Notes under the pieces: model-generated
Seen by the model: only the letters and a program-made list of their open reading frames with translations
Databases searched by the model: none
Told to the model about the DNA's origin: nothing
Part shown: in pieces, positions 1-11,655 of the stretch
Layout of the letters: the number at the start of each line of letters is the position of its first letter
How positions within the stretch are numbered: the first letter of the stretch is position 1
Position numbers and translations under genes: made by a program
Assembly (NCBI RefSeq): GCF_043641665.1
Contig: NC_092203.1
Coordinates: 6,432,067-6,496,066, forward strand
Source of the DNA: Enoplosus armatus
Taxonomy: Eukaryota > Chordata > Actinopteri > Centrarchiformes > Enoplosidae
Direction of reading: 5' to 3'
DNA: 64,000 nt

Positions 1-746
1 ACTGGCAGCCGATGAGACCTGCTAGTGTGTCTGACAAGGATGGAGAAATATCTAGGGCAAGACTGTCAGAGGTGAAATCTGGGGAAGAAGGAAAAAAATA
101 TGGAAAGTAGATGGTGAAAAGTGGCTGTGCATTTTCATTGTGGTCCTCTTTCACCTTCCCCAAGATGGCTTTTTTCAGCAGCTAAATTGCAATGACTCAT
201 TCAATAATTTTAAAACTGAGCAGAACGACCAAAGTCTTAATGTTTTACCACTATTTCATCAAGTCTTAAAACTTCAACTATAAATATGCAGTATGTCTAC
301 CTTTAATTTCATTTTTCTGGTGAATTACTCAGAATAGATTCTAAAATATATAGAGAGGTGGGAGGTGTAATTTAAGGTGTAACCAAGACCTTTACAACCT
401 TTTCACCACCAGTTTAGGCTCCCTGCATCTTGAACTGCTCGAGGTTGGATGGCTTGAAGCACAATAGTAAGACATAATGACACACTTTTTTGAGGTAGGT
501 GTGTTTGTGAGGGCTGAAACAAAGAATGTTAGATTAAGATGAATTCACACCCCCGATCATGAAATGAAACGGTAAAGACAGAAATGGGACTGGCAGAGAA
601 ATGTCTGCATGTAACTCAGAATCAAAGGCACTGAGTCGATATCTGCTGCAATAAGCAACAGGTGCCTGTTAAAAATATGAGAATTTAATAGTAATCCTGT
701 AAAGTGCAATGCGCAAAATCCTCTTCCAGTGGGAGATGTGGGTTAA
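1..746. other. Non-genic stretch, nothing recognised
   Basis: AT-rich unique-looking sequence with stops in all frames. I see no splice-flanked open segment, RNA gene or repeat family here. Confidence 0.5.
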
Positions 747-905
747 AGGAAAAGTTTGACAATATGGGAAATACACTAATTTGCTTTCTTACTGAGAGTT
801 AGATAGGAAGATTGATATCACTCTCATGTCTGTGCGCTAAATATGACGCTAAAGCCAGCAGTCGGCTAACTTAGCTTAGCACAAAGACTGGAAACGGGGG
901 AACTG
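747..905 (+). repeat. Dispersed fish repeat, family A, copy 1
   Basis: This copy shares an ordered set of short blocks with 11478-11655 and 41221-41351: GAGAGTTAGAT, a GATTGATATCA-type block, CATGTCTGTGCGCTAAATATG, then TTAGCTTAGCA and AAAGACTGGAAAC. The three copies lie in the same orientation and are diverged from one another, so this is an old interspersed element. No protein-coding remnant is visible, so it is probably a SINE or a non-autonomous DNA element. From memory the same string is frequent in percomorph genomes. Confidence 0.75.
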
Positions 906-1503
906 GCCTCCTCCTCTTCTCCCTCTACTCTGCAGCTCGTCCAGGATGCTGCTGCCCATCTGGTGTTCAACCTTTTTCCACACCACTTTGCCTCACAAGC
1001 TCCTTTCTTACTGCTCTCGTCCAGGCTGACAGCAGATTGAAAACCACCAACAAAGACAGTGTGGAGGGTCTTCTTTATTTTGTCTTTGGCATCAACTTTC
1101 AGCCTGCACTGAAGTCGAACCTCGTTCACTTAGATCCTCGAGTACTTCACCTCTACTCACAAAATGTGCTGGGTAGGACCCAAATACATGTGGAATGATT
1201 ATAAATAAAGAGAGGAGAAGGGAAGAGCTAAAGTGTCTCTTTACAGACAGAAAAGGAGGAATATCTATCTAAATAATATTGACCTGTATTATAATTATGC
1301 ACTCTGGATAAACTGACAATCTAAACAATCCAAGGGAACTGATTTGTATGGATTTTATTTGATTACCAATTAACAGTCAGCTCTCAACTACAGACATTTT
1401 GACACCTGTAGTAACAACAGAGTGTGTGTTTCTGCACATTTCAGTGCCCAGCAGTAGGTCTGACACTCAAACTAGGCTTAAATCATTAGACCTTAGCCCA
1501 CTT

Positions 1504-1504
<1 letters not shown>

Positions 1505-1543
<39 letters not shown>
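1505..1543. repeat. (CA)n microsatellite
   Basis: About 19 uninterrupted CA units, followed by a CTCACACA tail. Confidence 0.95.
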
Positions 1544-1549
<6 letters not shown>

Positions 1550-1778
1550 ACTGAATCTCATCTCGCGGTTGTAATGTCAGCGTGTCTCTATTCACAGCAT
1601 TAAATGGAGGGAGGTGATGGAGGCATCCACACGTGAAATCTACGAATTAGCTGTGAAATTGCTGTTATTTGCCACCAATTGTTTATGACTCAGTACACAT
1701 TGTTTTTTTTCTGTCGGTACAAAGGGCTCTCTCATTATTATGGCCTGACTTTTAAAGGGAGATGTTTTGAGGATGGAT

Positions 1779-1798
1779 ACACACACACACACACACAC
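1779..1798. repeat. (AC)n microsatellite
   Basis: Ten AC units. Confidence 0.9.
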
Positions 1799-3143
1799 TC
1801 ACGCACCAACAGGGAAGCTTATGAATTGATAGTGTTTAGTGAACATAAACATGTAAAATTTCAACATTTGAAATATACTTCTACTATCTGTTGTGAATAG
1901 CTCCTTCTGTCTCCGCCTCTTCTTCTTTTATATTTTCTAGCACGTCCAGTCTACATCTTCTCTACACGAGGGAAATTGTGCAGAAACTTTATCAATCCAT
2001 CTGTCCTGCGGTCTTGTCACGTCTTTGTCACTCTCGTCAATCTCCTGACACACAATAGACTCAAATACAATACGAGACAATCTGAGCCTTAAAGACTTCT
2101 AGTTAGCTGAAAGCTTAAGGGGCTGTAGGTAGGCGTCATCTGGAGTACACATGAACAATATACTGTACGAACACACAGTGTTCTCTGTTCACTCAAGGCC
2201 ATCGCTGAATTCTCCATTTCACATGGGCGCTCCAAGTGATTTCATAGCCTGTACTTTTTGAGAACATATGACAGTAAATACTGGAAAATACAACAACAAT
2301 ACCTATTTTAAAGTTACACAGCAGGATGGATGGACGCTTGACACAAGTAGCTGGCATTCAATTCAAATTCTAAAATGTGTTTTTTCTGTTTTTCCTGCAG
2401 TTTACTACACAAATACTTGTAAATATATAGGGGGTGTCGTATGTTGTTCAGATTGTACAAGCTTCTGAGACAAATCTGTGATTCTGGTGTATATTGAAAA
2501 AAATTGACTTGACACAAGGTTGTTTTCAGTAGAAAAAAACACTCAAGGGTACAGAATATGGGTCTTAGAAACCAGCCCCATCTCCTAGGAATAATGTTAC
2601 TGGAAGAACCTTGTACCTGATTTATGTCCAGAGTTCAGAGCCAATGCAGGAAGTAGTGAGACACATATGTACATATTTGGTGTGGCAAGCCAAGGCAGGA
2701 CTCCCTCACATTTCAATATCACTATCACTGTAATTGTAATAAAACTATGCAATGATTTTCTTTGTAACATTGCAGACACTTTATTTAATTCAATTTTCAC
2801 TTTCTGACTTCCCTCAAATGAGTGAAACAGCGCCCCCCTGGGTTGTAACGGCTGGTAAATGGCAGCCAGGGTGTGTGGTCAAAGAAGGACATAGCACCTT
2901 TACTGTAGCTCACCGAAGGGACGCCAGGTGAAAGTTGGTACACCTTGATTAAAAAACCGTTAAGTATCAAACAATCAAAAGCGGCCACTGTAATGAAAAC
3001 TGGGAACGGACACGTCGCTGGAAAAGAAACTTTGAAGAGAATTGTGAAGCCTGTCACACTCTGACCAAAGGACAAACACTAATTTGAAAGTTATCAACTT
3101 AATTTAAGTGAAACAAACGGTAATTTTCCAGTGGGAATAACGT

Positions 3144-3202
3144 TAGCTAGCTAGCTAGCTAGCTAGCTGTACAGTGTTGCTAGCTAGCTGTACAGTGTTG
3201 CT
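3144..3202. repeat. TAGC tetranucleotide array with duplicated unit
   Basis: Six or so TAGC units run into TGTACAGTGTTGC. The block of two TAGC units plus that 13-base string is then repeated once (ending about 3202). TAGC is self-complementary with GCTA, so the array can fold on itself. It sits about 100 bases upstream of the exon-like segment at 3305. Confidence 0.85.
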
Positions 3203-3304
3203 AATATCAGCGAACTTGCTACTGAAGGACTGTTAAGCTAGCAGCGACGGAGAGGAGAGGAAGACTTCTGTCAACAAACAAACTAAATGACTGTCAAAGC
3301 AACA

Positions 3305-3354
3305 ATGGCTACTTCATCTTCACGAAGGAAAGGAGAATTACTTCGACAACAAAT
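3305..3354 (+). CDS. Candidate first coding exon, unknown gene
   Basis: An ATG in strong Kozak context (A at -3, G at +4) opens a 50-nt frame encoding MATSSSRRKGELLRQQ plus two bases (AT). It then meets a textbook donor, GTGAGT, at 3355. If unspliced, the frame would end two codons later (ATG then TGA), so the segment only makes sense as a spliced exon. The peptide is basic and hydrophilic. I do not recognise it. Splicing to 6107 would complete an Ile codon and give about 39 residues before a stop; splicing to 37143 is also phase-compatible. It could instead be a non-coding first exon, part of a mobile element, or chance. Confidence 0.3.
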
Positions 3355-3374
3355 GTGAGTCAGATACACTCTCT

Positions 3375-3397
3375 CTGTCTGTCTGTCTGTCTGTCTG
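3375..3397. repeat. (TGTC)n microsatellite
   Basis: Five to six TGTC units just inside the putative intron after the donor at 3355. Confidence 0.85.
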
Positions 3398-4342
3398 CAT
3401 GTCTGTCTGCTTGCTGGTTAAATGTCCCGCCGTGGCAGCTTCTGTTGTATTTAACTCCTTGCAGTGTTCTTGTTGATGTTTTGAAGTCCTGCTATGCTTT
3501 GTTTATTGTTTGTCTGGACACTGACGCTGTTTTGCTGTTGTTAAGCGAGCCCGCCGAGGCTTTGAGTAATTTGGGATTTATCCAGTTTTGCATTTATTGG
3601 TTGGTTAATAACCTGTTGCTCACTGTGTGAAACTTGTGAATGAGCAGGTCTGCTAAGCTCTGCTGTATAATGTGTACCATGCATATAAGTAAGAGTTGTT
3701 GATGTGATGTGAACAAGATTTATGTGAATAGTTTTTCAGTACTGATCTGTGCCTGTATCAGATTATAAGATGTGTAGTACTGTATATGTCTGTGTTTGCT
3801 AAGAACATGCATAAGAAACGTGTGTAAGTCATGTATCTATGATATGTGCACTGTTTTTGATAAGTTATTTTGATAAAACGAGCGCTTAGTTTCAGAGTTA
3901 ATGTAGCTGGCCCCCAAGTCTGGCCCCATTCTGGCCCCTGTGGTTTAAACAGGCCAGAACCGCCACTGAACAGAAGAGAGGTGATAGCCTGTTTCATGTT
4001 GGCGGGGGCTAAATATGGGACACAGACTGCATCACACTGCTGACTGTCTCTTCTTACAAGTGCAGAAACAAACTAATCTGATTAGCGTGTATCCCCCTTC
4101 TCAATGCTGAATGGAGGCCAAGTGCCAGTGGCAGAAAGCTGACGTTTTTCTGCTGTTCTTCCAAGCAGTGCTGTTAGCTATCGTCCCCTTTTTTCTCACC
4201 AATAACTAAATCACAATCAGTGATTCAGATGCTGAATTATATTTTGAAGTGTTTGTAAACTGCCACAGAGAAATAGTCTCTTCCCACTCTCCCGTCTCTT
4301 ATAAATCTCTTCCTAATCATCTTCCTCGGTCTCTTTGCTCTA
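3398..4342. other. Non-genic stretch, possible intron
   Basis: No gene, repeat family or strong motif recognised. If the exon at 3305 is real, this is intronic. Confidence 0.4.
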
Positions 4343-4600
4343 CTTCAGAGAGAAATATTGTACTTTTTACCCCACTGACTTTATTTGACAGCTTTTAGTT
4401 ACTTTTCAGATGAATTTTACATAAAAAAACAACACATTGTTAAAGATTAATCCAGTGATTCCCGACCTTTTTTGCTTGTGATCCCTCACAACAAAATCAG
4501 TGTCTAGTTGTCTATGAGTTGTTTTTACTTGTAATAGAGTATTTTGTACATTGTGGTACTTTTACTTAAGTAGAGGATCTTAGTACTTCTTCCACCATGT
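4343..4600 (-). repeat. Dispersed fish repeat, family C, reverse copy
   Basis: Contains AATATTGTACTTTTTACCCC, TTATTTGACAGCTTTTAGTTAC and an end CTTTTACTTAAGTAGAGGAT...CTTCTTCCACCA. These are reverse complements of blocks in the copies at 23090-23355, 25690-26205 and 43630-44042 (for example AAGTACAATATT and TTCCACCACTG). The middle part differs and includes a GTGATCCCTCAC piece resembling family D, so the element looks composite or interrupted. Confidence 0.55.
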
Positions 4601-5081
4601 TTCATTTTTTATATTTAGCCCTCTTTTTTGTGCTGTATGACTTCCTCTCCAGCCCTCTGTACTCTCCTTCTCCCTCCCTCTTGTCTACCAATCAGGTTGA
4701 TTGATTTTATGCCTCTTCTTATCGAGCAGAGCAGCCGTTGTCAATAAATGTCGCCTGTCCTCTGTCTCTGCACACACACATGGCAGGATGAGGTAGACTT
4801 CAGTCTTTATGATTTTCAAACTTCACTAGGAGTCCACATGGGTTCCCTTTGATAATATTGCTTTTATTTCTTTATTAATCCTGAATCGTTACCTGATTAA
4901 ACACAACTGGGCAGTGGTGAGGCGTAATGATTATAGACTATACAGAAACATATAACAAAATGTTTTGGTTTCATAAGATAAATTTGATGAATTCACGTGG
5001 AACAATTCTTATGCTAATAGTTTGGCAAAATTGCCAGCTTTATGTTGTCCAGATTTAATTTGATTTCACACACTGTAGGTC

Positions 5082-5128
<47 letters not shown>
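5082..5128. repeat. (TTA)n microsatellite
   Basis: About 15 TTA units, the only long trinucleotide array in the window. Confidence 0.95.
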
Positions 5129-5130
<2 letters not shown>

Positions 5131-5429
5131 TCAGTACAAACAGCCTTTGGTTTAAGTAATTCCGAGTATGTTAGGGGAACATGGGGCTCCACTTTGTGTA
5201 CTACAGTATTGTAGTTTTTTGAAGCGATACTTAGCCCTGTTTGGGACTGTCTCCCACACAGTGGATGAAATGGTGGATAGAAATAGAAAAGCTTGGGGAA
5301 GCAACTGTGCGCGGCTCTTTATTGGAGGTTGGGAAGTCAACCAGACATACCTTTGCCAAACTAACTGGTCAGTCCTCATCCTTGAAGAGTTTTCTCTTGT
5401 AAAACCGGAAAATACCGCTTGAAAAAACG

Positions 5430-5620
5430 CTTCTGATAAAGAGAAATGTCATTGTTGCATTGCTTATCCGAGCAACTTAGGAAAGCGGTCATTGTTGCCC
5501 TCTTGTGGCCATTGCGGAAAAAAACACCCACTGCAAAAAGTACCTGTGGGTTTTTTCCGCCCTCTGGACTCACGGGGCAGTAATGAGCCCATTTGTCCTT
5601 GGTACACCAGAATGAAGCAT
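5430..5620. other. Unexplained segment with duplicated SOX-type sites
   Basis: The 10-mer TCATTGTTGC occurs twice, at 5449-5458 and 5489-5498, exactly 40 bases apart. Each contains CATTGTT, a perfect SOX consensus on the minus strand. A GCCCTCTTGTGGCC string follows, of the kind often seen in fish dispersed repeats, so this may be an old mobile element rather than an enhancer. Confidence 0.3.
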
Positions 5621-6106
5621 AGAAGACGCCACTATAGAAAACTTAGTAAACCATATGTGATATATATTATCCTCATGGAATTGTTTGTTTGTTCTGTACA
5701 ATTTCCAGACTAATTAAAATGGCACCAATTCTGATGCTAATTAAGGCTAATTAAGGAGTGATAGTTCTTGTTATTTGTTTAAACTATTCATGTTCAATAT
5801 GATGTGTGCATATGCATGTTGTTAGTTCCAAGTTATAAGTGTATAGCCTTCCCTTAAATCGCTTAACAAGCAATACTCACTCGCCGCCATGTGGTCGCCT
5901 TTTATTGTGGTCACAGTATTTTGACAGCAGAGGGCATTTTTGGCTGTAGAGCTGCACTGTTCTGCTGGTGTTTTGTTGCTGCATAATCCAAGTGATTTAT
6001 CACAGATAATATAACGGTGTAATTAAAAGTTTGTATTTAAGTTAATAGATATTCTGGAATGATTAGATGGTGTTTGTTGTGCATTTTCTTTCCCTTTCTT
6101 TTGTAG

Positions 6107-6176
6107 AACCACACGCATACACACTGCTGCCTTTTCCATGTCCACGGAGACTGACTCATTGAGCCTTACTCTTTGA
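6107..6176 (+). other. Candidate exon after a strong acceptor
   Basis: The acceptor has a long pyrimidine run (TTTCTTTCCCTTTCTTTTGTAG ending at 6106). Joined to the two leftover bases of 3305-3354, the frame reads ITTRIHTAAFSMSTETDSLS, then three more residues and TGA at 6174-6176. Such a product (about 39 residues) would be very small, so this may equally be an untranslated exon. No function inferred. A possible AATAAA lies at 6733-6738. Confidence 0.2.
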
Positions 6177-7074
6177 CTAGAGTCCCCATCCATAGAGGTG
6201 CCCCCAACCAGCGTCGGAGAGAGTCTAGCTCACATCTCATCATCTCACACACTGGAGAGCTCTAGATTCTCTGTCTCCTGGCTAACATCGTCAATAGCCA
6301 GTGACTTCTGCTGGCTAAAACTGATACTGTTAAAACTAGTATGCTACTAAGCTTAGACCTTATATAGATATAAACAACAAGGTGTGGCCACATGCTGAGA
6401 TATTGCGTTAAATCACCAAATAAATCCAGTTGCTGTATTGCACCTGAAGCTCTGCACAGCTTTAGAAAACCAGTTAAGGCCATGTTTTGCTCTGTTTCTG
6501 CTTCACTGTCATTTAAATGAGTTCAGATGGTTTACCATTTGAAAGTGTGCCAGAATGTTTCTCCTGCCAGTGTCTTTTCCTCAATTTCACACAACCACAG
6601 AAGGGAAAAAAACCCATCATTCAGCTTTTGTGGATTGCTATTACTGGTGGTAGCTTTTCAAAAGGTAAACCGGCATTTTCAAAACATTTGACAAAGAGTA
6701 GCATGCTGAGAGTAACCCACCAAGCTGCAGAAAATAAACAAAGAGCACACTTGTTTGTGATCTTCCTATAGTGCCCTTTGTCTGTGTAAGGAGGTTGGTT
6801 ACAATTTCTTAACTATAAGAAACAATTCCACTGATAACATATTGTCACACACAAATTGTCAGGGATCATAAAAGTTGCTACCTGTAATGACCTTGACTCT
6901 TTACCACAACCGCTTAACACACTCGATTTGCTAACGTTAGCTGTAGAGTCACCACACAGTTACTGTCAAACACACCAATGATAAATAGACCAAGACACCA
7001 GAGCAAGATACATGAGACACACTGAGTCTCTATCCATGAGCACTCTGTCAGTCTCTCTCTGATGTCTCACTCTC

Positions 7075-7101
7075 TGTGTGTGTGTGTGTGTGTGTGTGTG
7101 T
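7075..7101. repeat. (TG)n microsatellite
   Basis: About 13 TG units. Confidence 0.95.
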
Positions 7102-8033
7102 TTAAGTGTAGCTGCTATCGATCTCATATAATTGCTCTGACCTGTCTCACTGTTCAAAGGCCTGCTGATGGATGTGTGTGTTCTGTAGTAAAAAAGCTGC
7201 AATTCAGCTACTGTATGGTGTGTTTTTTATTTTAATTTTATTCTAATGAATTGGTGGAAGATCCAAATCTATGGCAACACACTTAAACTCTTAGATAGAC
7301 TACAATGCATTGTGAGACAATGAAATAGGATTCAGGAAGTCACACTGCTGTTGTTAGAGCTTTAATTGTAGTTCAAATATAAATGTTTATTCAGGAAGTG
7401 GCTCTACAGGAAATGCTTGATGTGGTCATTTAAATCAAAAGGGTTCATCGTCTTGGCAAATATGTTCTTCAACTGTCTCGTGATCTGCGTGTATGAGATG
7501 CATTGTTTAATGTTGACATTCTGGCATAAAGGTGGCACTACAGGAAAGGTCAGGGGTCAGCAGATTGTTATGACTCTTCTCTGCTGACCATGAATGAGAT
7601 ACTAGATAATAGATATTTGCTGAGGATCAAAGTTTTGAGAGGACAGTAAAACCACCCCCTCTACTAAAAACCATTCCAGTCCATGCATGAAACAAGTTGA
7701 AAAATACATCAAAGGAGCCAAAGTTTTGAAGGTCCACGTCTGTCCATTATATCACACTGCAAGGCTGCAACGCTGGTTTCAAGGTATCTGCCCATTTATG
7801 TGGTCGTTCTCCATTTACTGAAGTATAATTGTCAAGTCTGGTTGGGTTTGTGGCATATAAAAGGAGTTATATTCTCGTGAACTGATGTTCTGTTCTCATG
7901 GTCAGGTTGTTTCCATGCTGTGAATACGAGGCGGGGTCAAGTCTAATTAGCGGGTGAAATTCGTTCCCTTCCATCGCTTCTTTCAGCAGGAGGCTTTTTG
8001 GTCTTCTGTGGGAATGGGGAGGCCTGGTTTATT

Positions 8034-8058
8034 TGTGTGTGTGTGTGTGTGTGTGTGT
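8034..8058. repeat. (TG)n microsatellite
   Basis: About 12 TG units. Confidence 0.95.
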
Positions 8059-9570
8059 CTGGGAGACAGAGGGAGATCCCCTTTCCCCCCAGGGTTATAT
8101 CATTACATGGATAATTAGGCCAGGTCAACCAGAGAAAGAAGAAAGCAAGAAGGCAATTGAAATGAATTCAAGAGGACCTCTGTCTGAATCATACTGGTTC
8201 TGAAAAATGTATATTGCACACACACACGCAGAATAAGTGAAAGAGATGAGTCTCTTTCTGTTTTGTCTTTGGGTTCATGAGTCTGAATGAAGAGGTGCCC
8301 AAAGCAAACAGTTCAAAAGAAAATGTCCTCTTCATTTATTGTAGCGACTTTGGATATAAAACAGGGTACAATTACAGTATTAACAAGCGCAGGCCGGCTC
8401 ACTAAATTTAATTTCTATATATATTTTGCCACAAAAAACGTCTTAACTCAAATTTTAAATGATTAAAATGTGCTGTACTCTATGTCACTAAATCATCATC
8501 TAAAAGGCGTCACAGGTCCTGAATGCTCTCCAGACTTTTGAATAGTTTTCTGTCAATTGTTGCATGATGATTCTTCTGCATTATGAAACTACAAGCTCAA
8601 AGTTGAACTTGGTGTATATGCTCTCACCACTGCATTGCAGCACCAGTGAGTTCAGCATTTAGTGTCCTGAATAGAAAACACTTAATGTGTTCTTCAGTTG
8701 TTCTCTCCTTCTAAGGACGCTGTCCATGAAGTTGTATCTCTCAGAGGACTGAGGGTAGTGCTCAGTCTTTGCATCCACTGATGAGACCAAAACTAATCGT
8801 GTGTTAAGGCTGCTAGTAACAGTTGTTTTTTTTATTCATCTGTCCATTATTTGTTCATTAATTGATTCATCTTTTAGTCTCTAAAATGTTTTAAGCACTG
8901 TCTCTTGGCTCAAGGGTGGGCAAGGTTCTTGAAAAGGGACACATGTACTTACTTTAGTCGTAAGTCAAATTTGTGAGCGTTTAAGATATTTTGGTTACTC
9001 TGAATGTAAAGATTGAATGTAAAGATTGTAAAGAACTGTTGCAGAGGAAATAGTGTCTCAGATGTTTTTAGTGTCACTGCCTTTATTTGGCTACAGCTTC
9101 TTGTTCTTAAAGAGCCATGAAAGGGTCGAGTCAAGGGCTAAAAAGTCAAGTTTCTAGACTTTTTTTTTTTTTACCACAAAAGCACCTAATTGATCAATCA
9201 ATTGGTTTTATGAATTTCTTTTTGAAGGGGCTTCAAAGGAAAAGAGGATTCAGTCAATACCAGTGGAATTTCTTGACTTTATACAAAGTAACCCAAGACC
9301 GAGAAATAAGAAAGAATAGTGTGCAACAGATAGAGAAGATGTGAAGGAGCAAGGATGCACAACCAGATTATAGAAGATCTTGATATCATTGTTTGTCTCG
9401 TCCGTCTGTCTGCCTATCTTAGGTAATATTTCACTGTTGCAGTATCTAACCTTGTATGTAATCAATTGGTTTGGACTGAGGATTCATATTTCTCCTCAAC
9501 CTTTCATTTAACTGGGTTCACTTGAAGACAAAGACCTCACTGACTGAATTCAAACTCCTACACTTTCTCT

Positions 9571-9597
9571 CACACACACACACACACACGCACACAC
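9571..9597. repeat. (CA)n microsatellite, interrupted once
   Basis: CA units with one G substitution at 9590. Confidence 0.9.
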
Positions 9598-10957
9598 CAT
9601 CACTCACCGTCTAACATGTTTACTTCTCTTAACAGTCCTCAGTTACTGCTGAATTGATCCAATCTGAGCAGCCTTGGGAAAGTGTATTCACTTTTGTTAG
9701 CATTCATTCTCGTCTTTCTTCCCCATCTCACTCTTTTTCTCTCCACTCTCTGCCTCTCCAGCTTTGTTTTTTTTTTCCTCCAACCTTGGATGCTTCTGAG
9801 AGCCGCTATTCTCAAGGTGGAGCTGTTGACAGTAGGGCATGTCTGGGAAGCTGCGGTACTTGGTGAAGTTTTCTAACCTTCGGGGAGTTTTCAAGGATTG
9901 CAGAGCTGAATACAGTGTCAATAGTTAGAGCCAATTGGTGTCATCCACTTGTTTCTTCCCTGACCACAGCAGTAAAGTATGTTTACTATGACCAAATGTA
10001 TAAGCATTTAATTTAAGGTTAAACTGACAACAATAAAGGTGTGGGAAATGAATGCTAAGGCCTTAAATTATTTGATATAAGCTCCTCAAAACACGTCTTC
10101 TGTGTCCTGACGCCTCCACCACAGCTTTACAACATTGCCTCTTCTTTACTTTGTTAGATGTGTTACCTTTTATTCATATAATTCCTTTTTTTGGTCCCGC
10201 AGCAGCAACGTTACTTTTCCTTCTCCATTCTTAAGCAGAAGTGGCTGTTTTATTTTTGTCATTCCACTTCCCATCTGCAAGGACAATTAAAGGCACAAAG
10301 TAGGAAACAAAATAATATCCCTCATCCCTTTCCCTCCACCTATGCTCCCTCCTGCTCTCCCAGCAGTCATCTGATAGGCGCTGAAAGTTGTGTCTTTGAT
10401 TTGGCATTCGGTCAGTTTCTGATTGATAGGCCTGTAATAAGGGGACAATAAAGGTGAATAATTATGGCGTTAAAGTAAGGACACTAATACGGCCCCACGC
10501 CCTACACATACAGGTTAAGAGCCATCCTTGAACCTTTGTTCGGGTTGACATCGTTTTGTCTTTGGCATCGTTCCAGCGATGACATTGTTCCAAGCCTCCA
10601 TGAAATATGTTGCATGAAAATGTTGAAATTTCAGATAGAACTCTCAGCTGAATATTAATTCAAATTAGTGTTTGTGTTTCCTGTATTAATGAAAATGTAT
10701 TTTCAGTTGAATGTGGTCACATTACTTTGGCAGTTGCCAAAAGTATGATATGAATCATTATGTTATATCAATCCGCATTAACGAGTAAGTACTGACTTCA
10801 CAAAATTAAGAAAACAAAAACAGATGCTAAATGTAGGCTAACATGTTTCTTCTGTCTGTGTGTGTGTTTTCATGTGGTGGTTTCTCTCGATGGTAGTTAA
10901 AGGATTAGCGGTGTCCATGTGTTCCCATGGTCTCTGTCTTCAGACAACAAGACCTAC

Positions 10958-10994
10958 ACCACACACACAGACACACACACACACACACACACAC
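10958..10994. repeat. (CA)n microsatellite, interrupted
   Basis: CA tract with a G interruption at 10970. A second short CA tract lies at 11102-11119. Confidence 0.9.
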
Positions 10995-11477
10995 TTGGCG
11001 GTTTTATCAGCCCATCGACTTCTAGTCAACCTGAGCTGCTTGAAGTCAGAGCTTAGTAGTGTCGCTGGTTGATTCCACACAGGCACACACATTGACTCTC
11101 TCACACACACACACACACAGATCCCCAAGAGACTGAACTCGATCCCTGGCTCTACCGGCTTGTCAATCGCTTATGGGATTGGCTTACGGATAATTGACAG
11201 TTGTTGGAGCCGGTCCCAGTGGCAGGTAAAGAACGCTGGAAGAGCTCGACAGGTGAGAGCTTGAGTGTGTGTGTCTGTGTGGACAAGTGAGGCCTGGGTA
11301 CAGTGCAGGGCCGCGTTATCTGATAACAATCAGTCTTAGAGGTTAAGAGTGCTTTTGTGAACAAGTAGGAAGTACCCTTTAATCTATGGTATGGTAATTT
11401 TGCCATACCGTAGAGCATCTGAAGTGTTTACTAAAAGCACATTTTACAAGAGAATCTATTCAGAAAACACCTGCAGT

Positions 11478-11655
11478 TTAAAGGAATAGTTAGATATATA
11501 GACATTTTGGGAAACATGCTTATTTGCTCTTTTGTCAAGAGTTAGATGAAAAGACTGATACCACTTTCATGTTTGTATGCTAAATATGAAACTAGAGCCA
11601 GGAGATGGTTAGCTTAGCATAAAGACTAGTAGCATGGGGGACACAGCTAGTCCGG
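11478..11655 (+). repeat. Dispersed fish repeat, family A, copy 2
   Basis: The fullest copy of the family. It runs from TAGACATTTTGGGAAACATG through AGAGTTAGATGAAAAGACTG and TATGCTAAATATGAAACTAG to GGTTAGCTTAGCATAAAGAC and ACACAGCTAG. Block order and orientation match 747-905 and 41221-41351. The TTTTGTCAAGAGTTAG part corresponds to a block missing from the shorter copy at 41 kb. Confidence 0.8.

Larger units (their letters stand above)
906..3143. other. Non-genic stretch with microsatellites
   Basis: No gene recognised. It holds CA tracts at 1505-1543 and 1779-1798. From about 2830 onward the base composition becomes less AT-rich, leading into the exon-like segment at 3305. Short open frames here lack any coding signature. 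Confidence 0.45.
6177..11477. other. Non-genic stretch with microsatellites
   Basis: No gene recognised. It contains TG or CA arrays (listed separately) and a 13-base tandem duplication TGAATGTAAAGAT at 9001-9026. At 11140-11260 there is a short unique-looking segment with homeodomain-like TAATTG cores. Acceptor-like pyrimidine runs at 9620-9636 and 10170-10200 precede open but compositionally non-coding frames. Confidence 0.4.

Noticed and set aside
10201..10451. Open segment after the acceptor-like run ending CCCGCAG
   Set aside because: Eighty codons open but no donor, Ser/Pro/Gln-rich composition and no resemblance to a known protein.
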